From contig NC_019678.1 in NCBI RefSeq assembly GCF_000316665.1, forward strand, positions 7,969,001-8,033,000: 64,000 nucleotides of DNA, in the 5' to 3' direction. The notes under the pieces were generated by a model. That model saw only the letters and a program-made list of their open reading frames with translations. It made no database searches and was not told the origin of the DNA. This document shows positions 19,001 to 27,000 of the stretch, in pieces. Every line of letters starts with the position of its first letter. Within the stretch, counting starts at the first letter, position 1. The DNA is from Rivularia sp. PCC 7116. Lineage in GTDB: Bacteria; Cyanobacteriota; Cyanobacteriia; Cyanobacteriales; Nostocaceae. The position numbers were made by a program, and so were the translations under genes.

Positions 19001-20904
19001 CCAAGTGTATCTTCAATTAATTGATCTGGAGTGATTGTATCGACTACGGTACCAGCTAATTTCACGTCAATACGTTCAATGATATTTTTATCTATGGTTG
19101 CTGCATTAAATTCTGTGATTAAATCAGCAGGATCTGAAAGCACAACAGCATCATCTGAATCTACAATGTTTAATTCACTTAAACTTGGATTACCAATACC
19201 AAAAGCACGAACCTCAGCTAATTGTTGTAGCTGTGCAGCACTTGACGAGAAGTCAGGACCATTATTAAATCCATCAGAGAGAAAATAAGCAATATTAGTT
19301 GCATTATTATTCCGCGATGTAAAGAAATTTTGTGCTTCAACTAAAGCTGAATTAAAGTTTGTAAGACCCCCAGCAACTAAGCCATTAATAGTAGAAATCG
19401 TGGTGGGTGCATCTAGTGGAGCGAATAAAGATGCAGAACTATCAAAATCTACGACAGCAAATTCACTATTGGCAGCAATACCATCGTCAATTAAGGATTG
19501 AGTTAATTCTTGATAGGCAGCTTTAGCTTCTACAATTCTTGTTCCAGACATACTGCCGGAACTGTCAAAAATATAGGCAAAATTGTATAAGAGTCCCTGT
19601 TCAGAACCAAGAGTAAGGGTATAGTTCACATCGCCATCAAACATCCAAGCTGGAGATTCAACAGTTATTGTGCCAATCTTGTTACCCTCGTCGTCGAGAA
19701 TATCTTCTTCGGGAGTAATAAGAGCTCCATCCTTTAGTTTTGTATTGTCGTCAGGATCTACTTGCAGTGGAACAAAGAAAAGATTTCCATCATCATCGGT
19801 ACCATTCTCATCCGCATCAACAAATTCAAAGACACCGAATTCAATATCTTTAGTAGTATCTGTAGCGTCACTTTGACTTCCACGAGCATGTATGAATTGA
19901 AATGCAGGTAATAAAGGATCGGTAATAGTAAAGTCGTAATTGGTGAAGATTTCCGAGAAAAGGGCTTGATCCACACCGTCTCCACCTTCTAAACGGTCAT
20001 TTGCACCACCACCAAAGAGTCTGTCATTACCATCGTTTCCTATGATGCGCTCTCTACGGTAAGAACCGAAAATATCATCGTTAGCAGTACCACCAATGAT
20101 TGCGTTTTCTGGAAGGTCATTAGCATTGGTAGTTCCAGAATCAGTTTCAATCTGGTCGATGATTTCATCATAAATATCTGTTGTAATCAGCACACCACTG
20201 TTGTTCGTACTACTTCCATAAGCATGAATACCCAAAACACGAGGATTAGGGTCACCGTCTAGAGTATGCCATACACCACTTCCGCTCTGACCACCAGCAG
20301 TATCAACATCTTGAGAGTAGAAAAAACGTCCATTTGATGTAAAAACAATGTTACCTGGTGATTCTGCTGCACCTGGAGAACGTACTAAATCGCGTCCAAA
20401 CACTCCAGTGTTACCTGGTATATTACCCGAGACATTGTCTCCAGGATATCCTGCTGTATCAATGGTTAAACCTGTAGTAGTTGCAGGATCGACAAACGCA
20501 ATCAGACCAATTACATCGCTTGCAGCAATTGGTGCGTCACTAGTGGTAAACAGAGCAATATCATCTCCAGGATTCCCTGTTACGTTGTAATTATCTACAA
20601 AATTTACATTGGTAACATTTGCTGGTGGATCGCTAGAGAAACCAATGATGCGAGTTCTCAAAGCATCTTCGTTCGCACTGGTTGTTGTTCGCAAACTAGT
20701 AGCAATTGTATTATTGCTAGCATTGTAAGGATTGTGACCTGCGGTAAGTACGTGATTGGGAGCAATTGTAATTCCAGATCCAACGAAAGAGCCAGCAGAT
20801 GTTTGAATATCAACAGTCGTAACCGTGGAAATTGGAAAGGTGCCAAACGAAGTAATAACCTGTCTACTATCAGGACCAATTACGCTCATTTCAATATTCT
20901 CCAA
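16069..20904 (-). CDS. Giant multidomain exoprotein: trypsin-like protease, RTX, VWA, Calx-beta, cadherin-like, DUF4114
   Basis: 1,611-aa protein, acidic and Asn/Thr/Asp-rich, typical of secreted cyanobacterial surface proteins. Residues ~20-240 form a trypsin/V8-like protease with VLTAGHN (His57), GDDIAL (Asp115) and GGQSGSG (Ser207). RTX-like GNDGNDRLFGGGANDRLEGGDG follows. A VWA domain begins with the MIDAS motif FDSSGSMSG, then come a second RTX-like patch, two Calx-beta domains (each with AEGNTG- or VEGD-type starts), two cadherin-like repeats, and a C-terminal DUF4114 ending DLAGGGDFDYNDMIVKVDF. No classical signal peptide is present; type I secretion is likely from the RTX features. 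It is cargo of E2 and would be lost on excision. Confidence 0.88.
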   Translation of the reverse strand: MENIEMSVIGPDSRQVITSFGTFPISTVTTVDIQTSAGSFVGSGITIAPNHVLTAGHNPYNASNNTIATSLRTTTSANEDALRTRIIGFSSDPPANVTNVNFVDNYNVTGNPGDDIALFTTSDAPIAASDVIGLIAFVDPATTTGLTIDTAGYPGDNVSGNIPGNTGVFGRDLVRSPGAAESPGNIVFTSNGRFFYSQDVDTAGGQSGSGVWHTLDGDPNPRVLGIHAYGSSTNNSGVLITTDIYDEIIDQIETDSGTTNANDLPENAIIGGTANDDIFGSYRRERIIGNDGNDRLFGGGANDRLEGGDGVDQALFSEIFTNYDFTITDPLLPAFQFIHARGSQSDATDTTKDIEFGVFEFVDADENGTDDDGNLFFVPLQVDPDDNTKLKDGALITPEEDILDDEGNKIGTITVESPAWMFDGDVNYTLTLGSEQGLLYNFAYIFDSSGSMSGTRIVEAKAAYQELTQSLIDDGIAANSEFAVVDFDSSASLFAPLDAPTTISTINGLVAGGLTNFNSALVEAQNFFTSRNNNATNIAYFLSDGFNNGPDFSSSAAQLQQLAEVRAFGIGNPSLSELNIVDSDDAVVLSDPADLITEFNAATIDKNIIERIDVKLAGTVVDTITPDQLIEDTLGLKFEGTIDGLEVTRTAENDVTFDVVFNDGTPTASLDYKITTGQEQVTQQTDNGTKQIITFSVNQTDFVESTQSQSISQENNQSNLENTVASQPVIREINANDLDNTIQVSDGQNTIFGNGGNDRFILLGGVNLVDGGVGIDTVEINKTQTDAGGVSKNGNIVNIGTDNTLLNVEFIQFSDVRLAVDTLTVTPTLSLANQGISLAEGNTGSTTATFTVNLSSTTTEDVVIDFATRSDNADAGTDFVENTGQLTIAAGQTSGDITLEILGDTDVEGDESVSLDLSVVSGGTFANGATTATAGVNIIDDDSVISIPITGGDPTVVEGDSDAPSTLTLTLDRFGGLNGTDTIKVEIIEKGDNPAQASDFVDGFSSSEVTFAAGEDTKTIDIAINPDREIEGDETFGVKLTSVSGTALVPSEDLIFTILNDDANTPPTITSNPTFQVAENTTTVGTITANDADGNDLSFSITGGADQGLFSINDSGELSFINAPDFETAADADADNNYQVQIAVSDGAENVAQDLTITVENVNETPTVDDATFTVDENSTSGTEVGIITATDPEKEALTFAISSGNLDPDNDSNLAFAIDPSTGTITVNDKDDLDFEVTPTFNLEVTATDAGDLTDTANITVNLNDVAPAQFETESNNGIFTLNGGDSTNVKFTLSNNNTENVNEVGVFVVNNENGNVDGNAPGSDGYLKAALQRSQIIFSAISDRPSGFDLGDIERVIEVDSDAHLGFYLVSNGTTDTALAELAANGTTNLPIFFSDSSNLQVSDLVAESFNLNWSDEAGNSDFTNLDLTVQLTQDAPASATELQGNLQNELIDLSNESGQVSVSVEVHREAAFDNLIGFYQVLDSKGGIDTNGDGVIDFNPGDAGYEEAALTNRITSLDLLQTDEQQTSSFDGTFDGGNILASFMVVDGTVDEAINNNAEVYFSFLGANSDGVDHIRLLGDNTFGYEDLAGGGDFDYNDMIVKVDFPTV

Positions 20905-21059
20905 AAAGTTAATAAAATGAAAATTAGCGGACTAGTACTCTGGCAAGCCACAATTGCCGGGTAAGGGCAGGCAGGGGGAGCAGGGGAAGCGGAGGGAGCA
21001 GGGGGAGAAAAAACTTTTTATTTCCACGCTAAACCCAGCAAAGTTCGCTTGGCGAACCA
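20905..21059. repeat. Polypurine (GGGGGAGCAGG) low-complexity tract
   Basis: Between the two E2 exoprotein genes, 20961-21007 is a run of AGGGGGAGCAGGGG-like units. The same family appears inside patG (61108-61131, 62262-62283). Confidence 0.6.
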
Positions 21060-22181
21060 CTAGTCTTTTGATGTAATATGCTGCTCTATGCAGAGCTTTA
21101 CGCCAGAAGAGGTCTTTTGAACAGTTGTCAAAAGGCTGTTTTGAAGTAGAGCGCGATCTATATCTCTACGCTCTTTCACAAGACGAGGTGTAGCGTTATC
21201 GTCAAGGTTAAATAGTTCTAAAAGGGCTTGTTGCTCACCATCATTTGAACGGGGACGCATTCTTGCCAAAATATTGTGGTCTAAAGAAAGTTCACCAACT
21301 CCATCAATAACTGTTGTTGAACCATCTTTAATTCCTGTAATTAAGGTTTTTGGTGGTATAGCGTAAGTAAATCCTCCCACTGCACCAACCACAGCAAATT
21401 GGTCAGAAATTGCTACAGTACTTCCCATATGAGCATTGGGAACAGCAAGTCTTTGGGGTTGATTTTCTGGTAATTTCAAGTCAAATAACCAAGCTGCTCC
21501 TGTATCATCAAACGGTGAACCAACAAGAAGGAGATTATTTTTAAGATCGATATCAACACCAAAATTCTGCTCTGCACTATTTGTAGGTGACAAAATCTGC
21601 TTTACATCACCTTCAGTTAACAAATTGACTTTGCCAATCCATCTACCAGGTTTTTCTTCTTGCTTGATACTAAAAGCAATTATTCCTGCATCTGAGGAAA
21701 CCGAGAAACCAGAAATTTCACCACCGCTAAGTGCATCAATCCGTTTCACTTCTGCTTTCTTATCAAGCAAAACTTGATATACTCCGCCAGAGAAAGATAC
21801 TCCAAGTTGATTGGTATATTGAAAATTTTCTTGATTATTTGGTTTATATTTCTCAGTGTATGCACCAATAACTAAAGTCGATTTATCTAAAGAAATATCA
21901 TAACCAAACCCAGAGCCGACAACTTCAGCAGCAGAACCTTTTGGAGGCAAAATTTCTCTTGTTCTTACCCAATTATGACTACCATTGCGGCTATATATAA
22001 CAACGCGATTTGCTTCTGGGTCACCAACTGCTAAATAATTGTTATTAACAGAAACGGCATAACCAAATGATTTGCTGTCACTAGAATCTGATACCAAGCA
22101 GGTTTGTGCAGAAGTTGACGTACTTGTCATCGCAAGCAATACCCCAAATATAATTAGCAGAAATGAGGAAGTTATTTTCAT
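21060..22181 (-). CDS. Secreted FG-GAP-repeat-type protein
   Basis: 373 aa with an N-terminal signal peptide (MKITSSFLLIIFGVLLAM..., cleavage near STSAQT). The remainder repeats a pattern of FGYAVSVNNNYLAVGDPEAN and FGYDISLDKSTLVIGAY, where a Phe-Gly is followed by a strand and '.lavGd/Gay'. This is the blade pattern of FG-GAP/integrin-alpha-like beta-propellers. It lies upstream of the giant exoprotein, 155 bp away on the same strand, so the two may be co-expressed and act outside the cell. Ligand unknown. Confidence 0.75.
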   Translation of the reverse strand: MKITSSFLLIIFGVLLAMTSTSTSAQTCLVSDSSDSKSFGYAVSVNNNYLAVGDPEANRVVIYSRNGSHNWVRTREILPPKGSAAEVVGSGFGYDISLDKSTLVIGAYTEKYKPNNQENFQYTNQLGVSFSGGVYQVLLDKKAEVKRIDALSGGEISGFSVSSDAGIIAFSIKQEEKPGRWIGKVNLLTEGDVKQILSPTNSAEQNFGVDIDLKNNLLLVGSPFDDTGAAWLFDLKLPENQPQRLAVPNAHMGSTVAISDQFAVVGAVGGFTYAIPPKTLITGIKDGSTTVIDGVGELSLDHNILARMRPRSNDGEQQALLELFNLDDNATPRLVKERRDIDRALLQNSLLTTVQKTSSGVKLCIEQHITSKD

Positions 22182-23023
22182 CTGATTTAACGCAGATAAA
22201 TATCTTTTACGTAATAAATTAAATGTAAACTTAAAGTATTAAGGTATTATTCACTAGCAAGTGGCATAATAAACAAGGTATCGCGGATAGTTGTTTAGCC
22301 ATTTGCGGAATCTATATATGAATTTTTATCGTCCAAAAGCAGAAATCTCTCTAAAGACGTAGCATTGTCATATCTCTCATCAACGAGAAAATTTTTTTCA
22401 ACAATCCTATTTTTATTCAGATGCAACACTATTTCATGAGGTTAATTTTGATGATTTATAATCAAAATTAACTCTCAAGAAATCAAAGATTAATGAGTTT
22501 TAACTCTTTAATACTAAATAGATATTAATAAAATAACAAGAAATTAAAATTACATTTAAATATTACTTTTGAGTAGTTTATTTTTTTAATTACTAAATAG
22601 AACATTTTATCTATCAGTATAAATTAGGTAAAATCACTCTAAATTATTATTCTAAGTAATTTATAAAAATAAAAAATTAAATATATTACTCAGAACATAC
22701 TGGTATGGTTAAACCTTAAAAGCATGACGAATTTTATACTTATTTACTGTTCAGATTATTTGTGGCGATTACCTTATTAGAATTCCTCAAAAGAGAAATT
22801 GCTTTTCATCAACAATAGGCTAATATGTGCTACACTCATGTTTGAAATATTCAACAAATAAAACAATAGCCGCTCGTCAGTAATCCTCAAGCAAGGAATC
22901 AACTACAAGCGGATATTTTTTGTACGGGTTTCACAATTACTCACGATTAGCAAAGAACGCGATCGCATCTGAAGAAGTTAGCGTCGCAATCGGCATACGG
23001 CGCTCGTTAATAGTTACTCGCCC
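22182..23023. other. Gene-free AT-rich right part of E2
   Basis: About 840 bp with no recognisable gene. It holds the upstream region of the FG-GAP gene and a HIP1 octamer (~22959). It ends at the right E2 repeat. Confidence 0.55.
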
Positions 23024-23585
23024 TCACCAGACCACTGAGCGACTACGCGCAAGCCGATTTCTTCTAAGAGGATACGGCTAGACCATGCATCACCACCGAT
23101 GTTGTAGTCACCAATGATTGCTACATCATAAGGACCTTGTTCGTAATTTAGAGTATTTTCCTTAGCAGCTTTATCAGCAGCAGGGAATACCCAGTCACGA
23201 ATAGCATCGTTAGCGATGTGGTGTCCTAAAGACTGAGACACACCACGGAAACCTTCACAACGAGCGGGGATAACTGGCTTCCCAATATCTTTGGAAGCTT
23301 TCTTAGCAACCGCTTCGATGTCATCACCGATCAAACCAATGGGACACTCAGATTGAACTGATACACCTCTGTTGAGGGGGAAGAGTTCTTCGATTTCGTT
23401 AATCATTTTGGCGAGCTTCTTGTCTCCACCAAAAACGATGTCTCTTTCTTGGAAGTCAGAAGTAAAGTGCATTGTACCGAAGGTGTCAACACCAGTGGTA
23501 CCAATATAATAGTTACGACGACCAGACCAAGACCAGTAACCACAACCAACGGGACCGTGGCTGATGTGGATCATGTCCTTAATCG
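23024..23585 (-). CDS. nifD: NifD segment 2 (two P-cluster cysteines)
   Basis: About 184 residues of the MoFe-protein alpha chain, from [20 protein letters not shown] to LRVVAQWSG. It carries the P-cluster cysteines in GPVGCGYW and [12 protein letters not shown], and the His-containing [17 protein letters not shown] segment near the FeMo-cofactor. The frame enters from E1 without its own start (the ATG at 23574 is an internal Met). It leaves into E2 with a short GEGE tail and stop. It joins segment 1 as [10 protein letters not shown] and segment 3 as [10 protein letters not shown] once E1 and E2 are removed. Confidence 0.96.
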
Positions 23586-25320
23586 TGATATTTCCCCACA
23601 GCTAAAAAATCCGATTGATAGTATTTTCCCAATTCTTAATGATAAGATAACCTGAATTTACCCTAAATAAACCTCTTGAAAAGAGCAGCACACAAATCAA
23701 ATTACTAATTTAACTTCAGTTTGAGAAATCCTGAATCTACCCTAAAATGCGAGTGAAGAATTATAGATCTATTATGGTAGCGGCATTTCTGGTTGTGCGA
23801 TCGCCTTGGGATAAGATGATATCTGCTGTAGTTTATCCAGTTCATTTTTAAGGCGTTGATTTTCTGCGATTAATCTGATGTTTTCAGCTTCTAATTGTTC
23901 TCGTGATTTTTTGTTAATTGCAGATTTCATAACTTGCTTGCGATTTTCCAACGAGAACCACCGGTGATAAACTTTGGTATGCATTTCTACAGAATGTCCT
24001 AAATTATCGGCTGATGCTTTGATTGGTAAACCTTGAATATGCGCTCTAATCGCGCAAGCATGTCTCAAATCGTAAGGTTCAAACGGTAAATCTAGAATTC
24101 GTCTAAACCACCGAGCATTAGTTTGAACTAAGTGCGATAATTCCTGAAAACTAGTTATTTTTTGTATTTTCTCTTTCAGCAAACAGATAGCTTCTGGATT
24201 TTTTAATTCAAATAATTCTACCCATTCTGGTACAAAAGGTAAAACTTCTCTGTAACCTGTTTTATTGGATTTATGAACTTTCCAAATATTATCAGTATTT
24301 TCATCATTTAAAAACCAATCTAAATCTGGCTGATTAAATACCTCACGCGGTCTTAAACCGTAGGTAGCAATTAATCCGAATATTAATCTATGTAGCTTCC
24401 AGGAATTTCTATAGTCCTTTCTTACTTTTGAATTTTGACCTTTTTCTTGATATCTTTCAAAAGCTTCTATAATTTCGATATCGGAAGGTATATATCTATC
24501 ATTCGGAACAACAGGTAATTTTAAGTCTTTGAAATTTACTTCTATCCCATGAATTTTGGAAAATACTCTCGCAATTCTAATTGCTTGGTCGCGTGAGGTT
24601 GGAGAGGTAATACTTTGAATAATTTTAATAATATTTTCGCTTGTAACTGGTAAATCTGATTCAAAATATTGTTTATATCGTTTATATAAATGCCAAAAAC
24701 TATGTTCGCTTTTAATAGTTCTTTTTCTAGTACTAAAATATTCGCTTTCTAAAGTTTCTAATACTTGCTCAAAAGTTTTGAATACCTGCGGATTCGCGTT
24801 TTGACCTAAATACTTATCATTCCATTCAAAACATTTTCTTGCAATCAGTTTACCTAATTCATAAGCTTCTTCTTCAGCAGTTTTTAGACCATTTAAATTT
24901 GCTGGAATACCTAAAGAAATAAAATATTGCTTTTTACTTCTCCCCGATTTATTTGTATCGCCAGGTTTCAAAGGAAGAGTAGCCCTTAACTGTAGAGTAT
25001 TTCCTACTCTTTTGATACTTACTTTACTTTTACTTGCTTTAAGCCTTGCATTTATATCCTTCAACTTCTCTTCAATCTTTTTATCCATATACTCTTGCGT
25101 TGCCTTAACTTGATTCTGCGTACCCATGTAGCTTCCGTCGGTACTTGCTGGAACTTCAAATTCATCAAATAAATCATCTATATCCTCTTGATGCACCTGT
25201 TTCATCCTAAATATGCCCTAAAAAATAACTGCTTATAACGAACATTTAAAAGCAATACAAAATGTTCATTACAAGCAGTTTAAAGCATTTTATTTTAAAG
25301 ATGAAACATATTTTTAATCG
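23579..25320. mobile_element. E1: 1.7-kb minimal nifD interruption element
   Basis: Flanked by the direct repeat TTAATCG at 23579-23585 and 25314-25320 (plus strand), with partial similarity extending left (CATGTCC versus CATATTT). Deletion of 1,735 bp restores [17 protein letters not shown]. It contains a single gene, a tyrosine recombinase whose start is about 110 bp from the right repeat. Confidence 0.88.
23772..25205 (-). CDS. XisA/XisC-like tyrosine recombinase of E1
   Basis: 477-aa tyrosine recombinase and the only gene of E1. Catalytic landmarks are TYGLRPREVF (Arg), HKSNKTGYREVLPF (Lys strand), PYDLRHACAIR (second Arg, with Tyr in place of the usual His) and NLGHSVEMHTKVYHRW (nucleophile Tyr). 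A long C-terminal coiled coil (EAENIRLIAENQRLKNEL) and a mixed-charge N-terminal arm flank the core. It is closely related to the E3 enzyme at 10969 but must act on a different repeat. Both read inward from the nearer border. Confidence 0.93.
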   Translation of the reverse strand: MKQVHQEDIDDLFDEFEVPASTDGSYMGTQNQVKATQEYMDKKIEEKLKDINARLKASKSKVSIKRVGNTLQLRATLPLKPGDTNKSGRSKKQYFISLGIPANLNGLKTAEEEAYELGKLIARKCFEWNDKYLGQNANPQVFKTFEQVLETLESEYFSTRKRTIKSEHSFWHLYKRYKQYFESDLPVTSENIIKIIQSITSPTSRDQAIRIARVFSKIHGIEVNFKDLKLPVVPNDRYIPSDIEIIEAFERYQEKGQNSKVRKDYRNSWKLHRLIFGLIATYGLRPREVFNQPDLDWFLNDENTDNIWKVHKSNKTGYREVLPFVPEWVELFELKNPEAICLLKEKIQKITSFQELSHLVQTNARWFRRILDLPFEPYDLRHACAIRAHIQGLPIKASADNLGHSVEMHTKVYHRWFSLENRKQVMKSAINKKSREQLEAENIRLIAENQRLKNELDKLQQISSYPKAIAQPEMPLP

Positions 25321-25546
25321 GACCCCAGACCACACCTTTAGAACCTGCATATGCACAACCACGAGCGGTCATAACACCAGGAAGAGACTTGACGTTAGAT
25401 TTTACGCCGCAATCACTCTTACCTTCTTCGTGAACGTTGAGGTGCTTAGTACGTCTTTTCTTAGCTTTCTCAGGATAAGCGTCTAAAACTTCGTTAACTA
25501 GCTGCTTTCTTTCTTCGAGAATGTTCTTCTTATCTGCGGGTGACAT
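25314..25546 (-). CDS. nifD: NifD segment 1 (N-terminus)
   Basis: N-terminal 78 residues of the nitrogenase MoFe-protein alpha chain, starting [20 protein letters not shown] at 25546. It contains the first P-cluster Cys in [18 protein letters not shown]. In the unexcised state it continues into E1 with NMFHL and stops at 25295. It lies 143 bp after the nifH stop on the same strand, the usual nifH-nifD arrangement. Confidence 0.96.
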
Positions 25547-25618
25547 ATTTCTCTGCCTTTTTTACTACTGGTAACTACTTGGGATTTCAGGAAAAGTAAG
25601 AGTTGATTGAAGCATTTT

Positions 25619-25672
25619 AGTAAAGGGTAAAGGGTAAAAGCTAGAATATACAGTTTTACCTTTACCTTTACT
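25619..25672 (-). promoter_or_regulatory. nifH-nifD intergenic stem-loop
   Basis: Near-perfect inverted repeat: AGTAAAGGGTAAAGGGTAAA on one arm and TTTTACCTTTACCTTTACT on the other, with a short loop. Stem-loops in this position are known in heterocystous cyanobacteria. They mark processing of the nif transcript and help keep nifH mRNA abundant. It also prevents no read-through to nifD, since there is no T-run. Confidence 0.75.
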
Positions 25673-25689
25673 CAAGACATCATTTACTA

Positions 25690-25806
25690 TTAGCTAGCAG
25701 GTACTTCTTCAGCTTTTTTACCAATGATATCTGCGTGCTTGGTATCATCATCCAAGATACCGAACTCAACTAAGAGTGCTTCTAACTCATCCATTTCAAG
25801 AGGTGT
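25690..25806 (-). CDS. nifH: NifH C-terminal fragment (last ~39 residues)
   Basis: Reading leftward: [20 protein letters not shown] followed by [18 protein letters not shown] and stop at 25690. This is the C-terminus of nitrogenase Fe protein, matching cyanobacterial NifH ([26 protein letters not shown]). Similarity stops at the codon before Thr-Pro (25807), where a Pro is expected. No other part of NifH, including its P-loop, is found in the remaining 38 kb. The gene is either interrupted by an element larger than this window or truncated by rearrangement. Confidence 0.93.
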   Translation of the reverse strand, partial: TPLEMDELEALLVEFGILDDDTKHADIIGKKAEEVPAS

Positions 25807-26010
25807 TGAGCAAACAAGGCTAGATTTGATTATTGAGGTTTTGCAAGAAGCTGAATCTCTTACTAAATCAGGAGTTTCTGCATCGCTTTATATTGTAGTT
25901 CTATTCAAGTGACTTACCGGACGCAAAGCCAGAAATCGCAGTTTTAGGGGTTTAGTGATAGTTACCGTGAGCATCGCTTCTGGTCGATACTATAACGATT
26001 GGGGCATATT

Positions 26011-26032
26011 TGAAAGTGCGATCGCACTTTCA
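26011..26032. repeat. Perfect 22-bp palindrome centred on HIP1
   Basis: The octamer GCGATCGC is extended to TGAAAGTGCGATC and its exact complement. Function unknown; HIP1 itself is a common cyanobacterial word. Confidence 0.6.
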
Positions 26033-26093
26033 AAGTCCATAGATTGTTCCCCCTATTTTTACAGCATAAATCGCTCTGTAAGTATTAGTCAGC

Positions 26094-26220
26094 AGGGTGC
26101 GTGACGGCTACAAAAGATTATAAATAATAACGATAATTGTTAATATTGCCGTCACCCACCATATTTTGTATTCCGAATAATAAAAAAAATCAAACTAATT
26201 TAAATTAACCATTTTCCGAT
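26094..26220. repeat. Dispersed repeat (GACGGCTA...TGCCGTCACC), copy 1
   Basis: Contains the inverted pair GTGACGGC/GCCGTCAC around an AT-rich middle, then CACCATATTTT, TATTCCGAATAAT and AATCAAACTAATTTAAATTAA. The same order occurs at 27001-27060 plus 27190-27256. The two copies bracket the toxin-antitoxin pair. Confidence 0.7.
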
Positions 26221-26284
26221 TATTGTCTTAAATCTCGGTTGAGACCCATTTTTTAAGCATCGTTATAATTAGCGGTGGTTTCGG

Positions 26285-26590
26285 TCATTCATCATCTGCA
26301 TCAGTAAATACAGATTTTAAATCGCGGTAGCCGCTAATTACACGGACGATTTCAATATTATCTTCAAATACCCGGTAAAATAAAATATAACCATCTACAG
26401 GTATTCCTCTTAACATTGGGTCAAGATTTGCGTAACTCCTGCCTATATTTGGAAATTGTGTTAGATACTTACATTTTTTATTAAACTCTTGTATAAATCG
26501 TTCTCCAGCATCAATATTATGACTTAGGAAATAATCTAAAATATCATCTAAATCTTGAGTTGCTTCTTGTGCTAAGACGTATTGCATCAC
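26285..26590 (-). CDS. parE: RelE/ParE-family toxin
   Basis: 101-aa toxin of the RelE/ParE superfamily: EATQDLDDILDYFL, GERFIQEFNKKCKYLTQFP, NIGRSY and the C-terminal GYILFYRVFEDNIEIVRVISGYRDL, which is the typical '.yyIfYr..ed.ieIlrVlhg.RD.' pattern. The start codon overlaps the antitoxin stop by 4 bp. ParE types act on gyrase and RelE types on mRNA; the sequence does not decide between them. It probably stabilises the surrounding element. Confidence 0.88.
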   Translation of the reverse strand: MMQYVLAQEATQDLDDILDYFLSHNIDAGERFIQEFNKKCKYLTQFPNIGRSYANLDPMLRGIPVDGYILFYRVFEDNIEIVRVISGYRDLKSVFTDADDE

Positions 26591-26853
26591 CCTTCGTTAT
26601 CACGCGCTTTCCGTATTTTATCCTGCAATCGCGCCATGACTACCTCACCATCAACTACCTCTCCACGTTCTATTTGAGCAAGTCCAACAGCTATTTTTTT
26701 TCGGGTTTCTTCTTCCCAATCCTGATAACCCTTCTCCCATTTTTCGAGTAATTTTAACGCTTTGACGATAACATCATCTGCATTCTCATATCTACCACTT
26801 GCAAGTCGGGTTTGAATTAGTTGCTCGTGTTCGGGTTTAAGCTGAATATTCAT
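26587..26853 (-). CDS. parD: ParD-like antitoxin
   Basis: 88-aa antitoxin with an N-terminal ribbon-helix-helix (MNIQLKPEHEQLIQTRLASG, then RYENADDVIVKALKLLEKWE) and a charged C-terminal tail that would wrap the toxin. It is first in the operon and overlaps the toxin gene by 4 bp, so translation is coupled. RHH antitoxins usually repress their own promoter; the AT-rich region at 26854-26940 is the likely site. Confidence 0.85.
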   Translation of the reverse strand: MNIQLKPEHEQLIQTRLASGRYENADDVIVKALKLLEKWEKGYQDWEEETRKKIAVGLAQIERGEVVDGEVVMARLQDKIRKARDNEG

Positions 26854-27000
26854 GTTTTTTACTTTTCTCTAATACACTATTACCTTAGTTAGTTTTAACA
26901 ATTTTGCCACCACAGATGCAATTTTTTCTGACAACCAGCTTAGTATATTTGTAAGTTGGTGCCCGAAATTGGGTATCAAAACGCAAAACCTTATTTTATT

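Larger units (their letters stand above)
14211..23035. mobile_element. E2: 8.8-kb nifD interruption element (XisF-type serine recombinase)
   Basis: Flanked by the identical 12-bp repeat TCACCAGACCAC at 14211-14222 and 23024-23035 (plus strand). Recombination deletes 8,813 bp and rejoins NifD as ...[13 protein letters not shown]. It carries a large serine recombinase starting 44 bp from the left repeat, a 1,611-residue multidomain exoprotein and an FG-GAP-type secreted protein. Gene products resembling XisH or XisI, helpers of the Anabaena fdxN element, are not seen. Confidence 0.9.

Noticed and set aside
16069-20904. Many long plus-strand frames opposite the 1,611-aa gene
   Set aside because: Antisense shadows of a repetitive, biased coding sequence; no motifs or ribosome sites.
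10289-25546. Reading the nifD pieces as a decayed pseudogene
   Set aside because: The four parts join without frameshift or stop, retain all cofactor ligands, and are bounded by matching direct repeats with intact recombinases.
25807-25912. Short plus-strand frame next to the nifH border as a possible excisase
   Set aside because: Its first part is antisense to nifH and the remainder ([16 protein letters not shown]) matches no recombinase motif.
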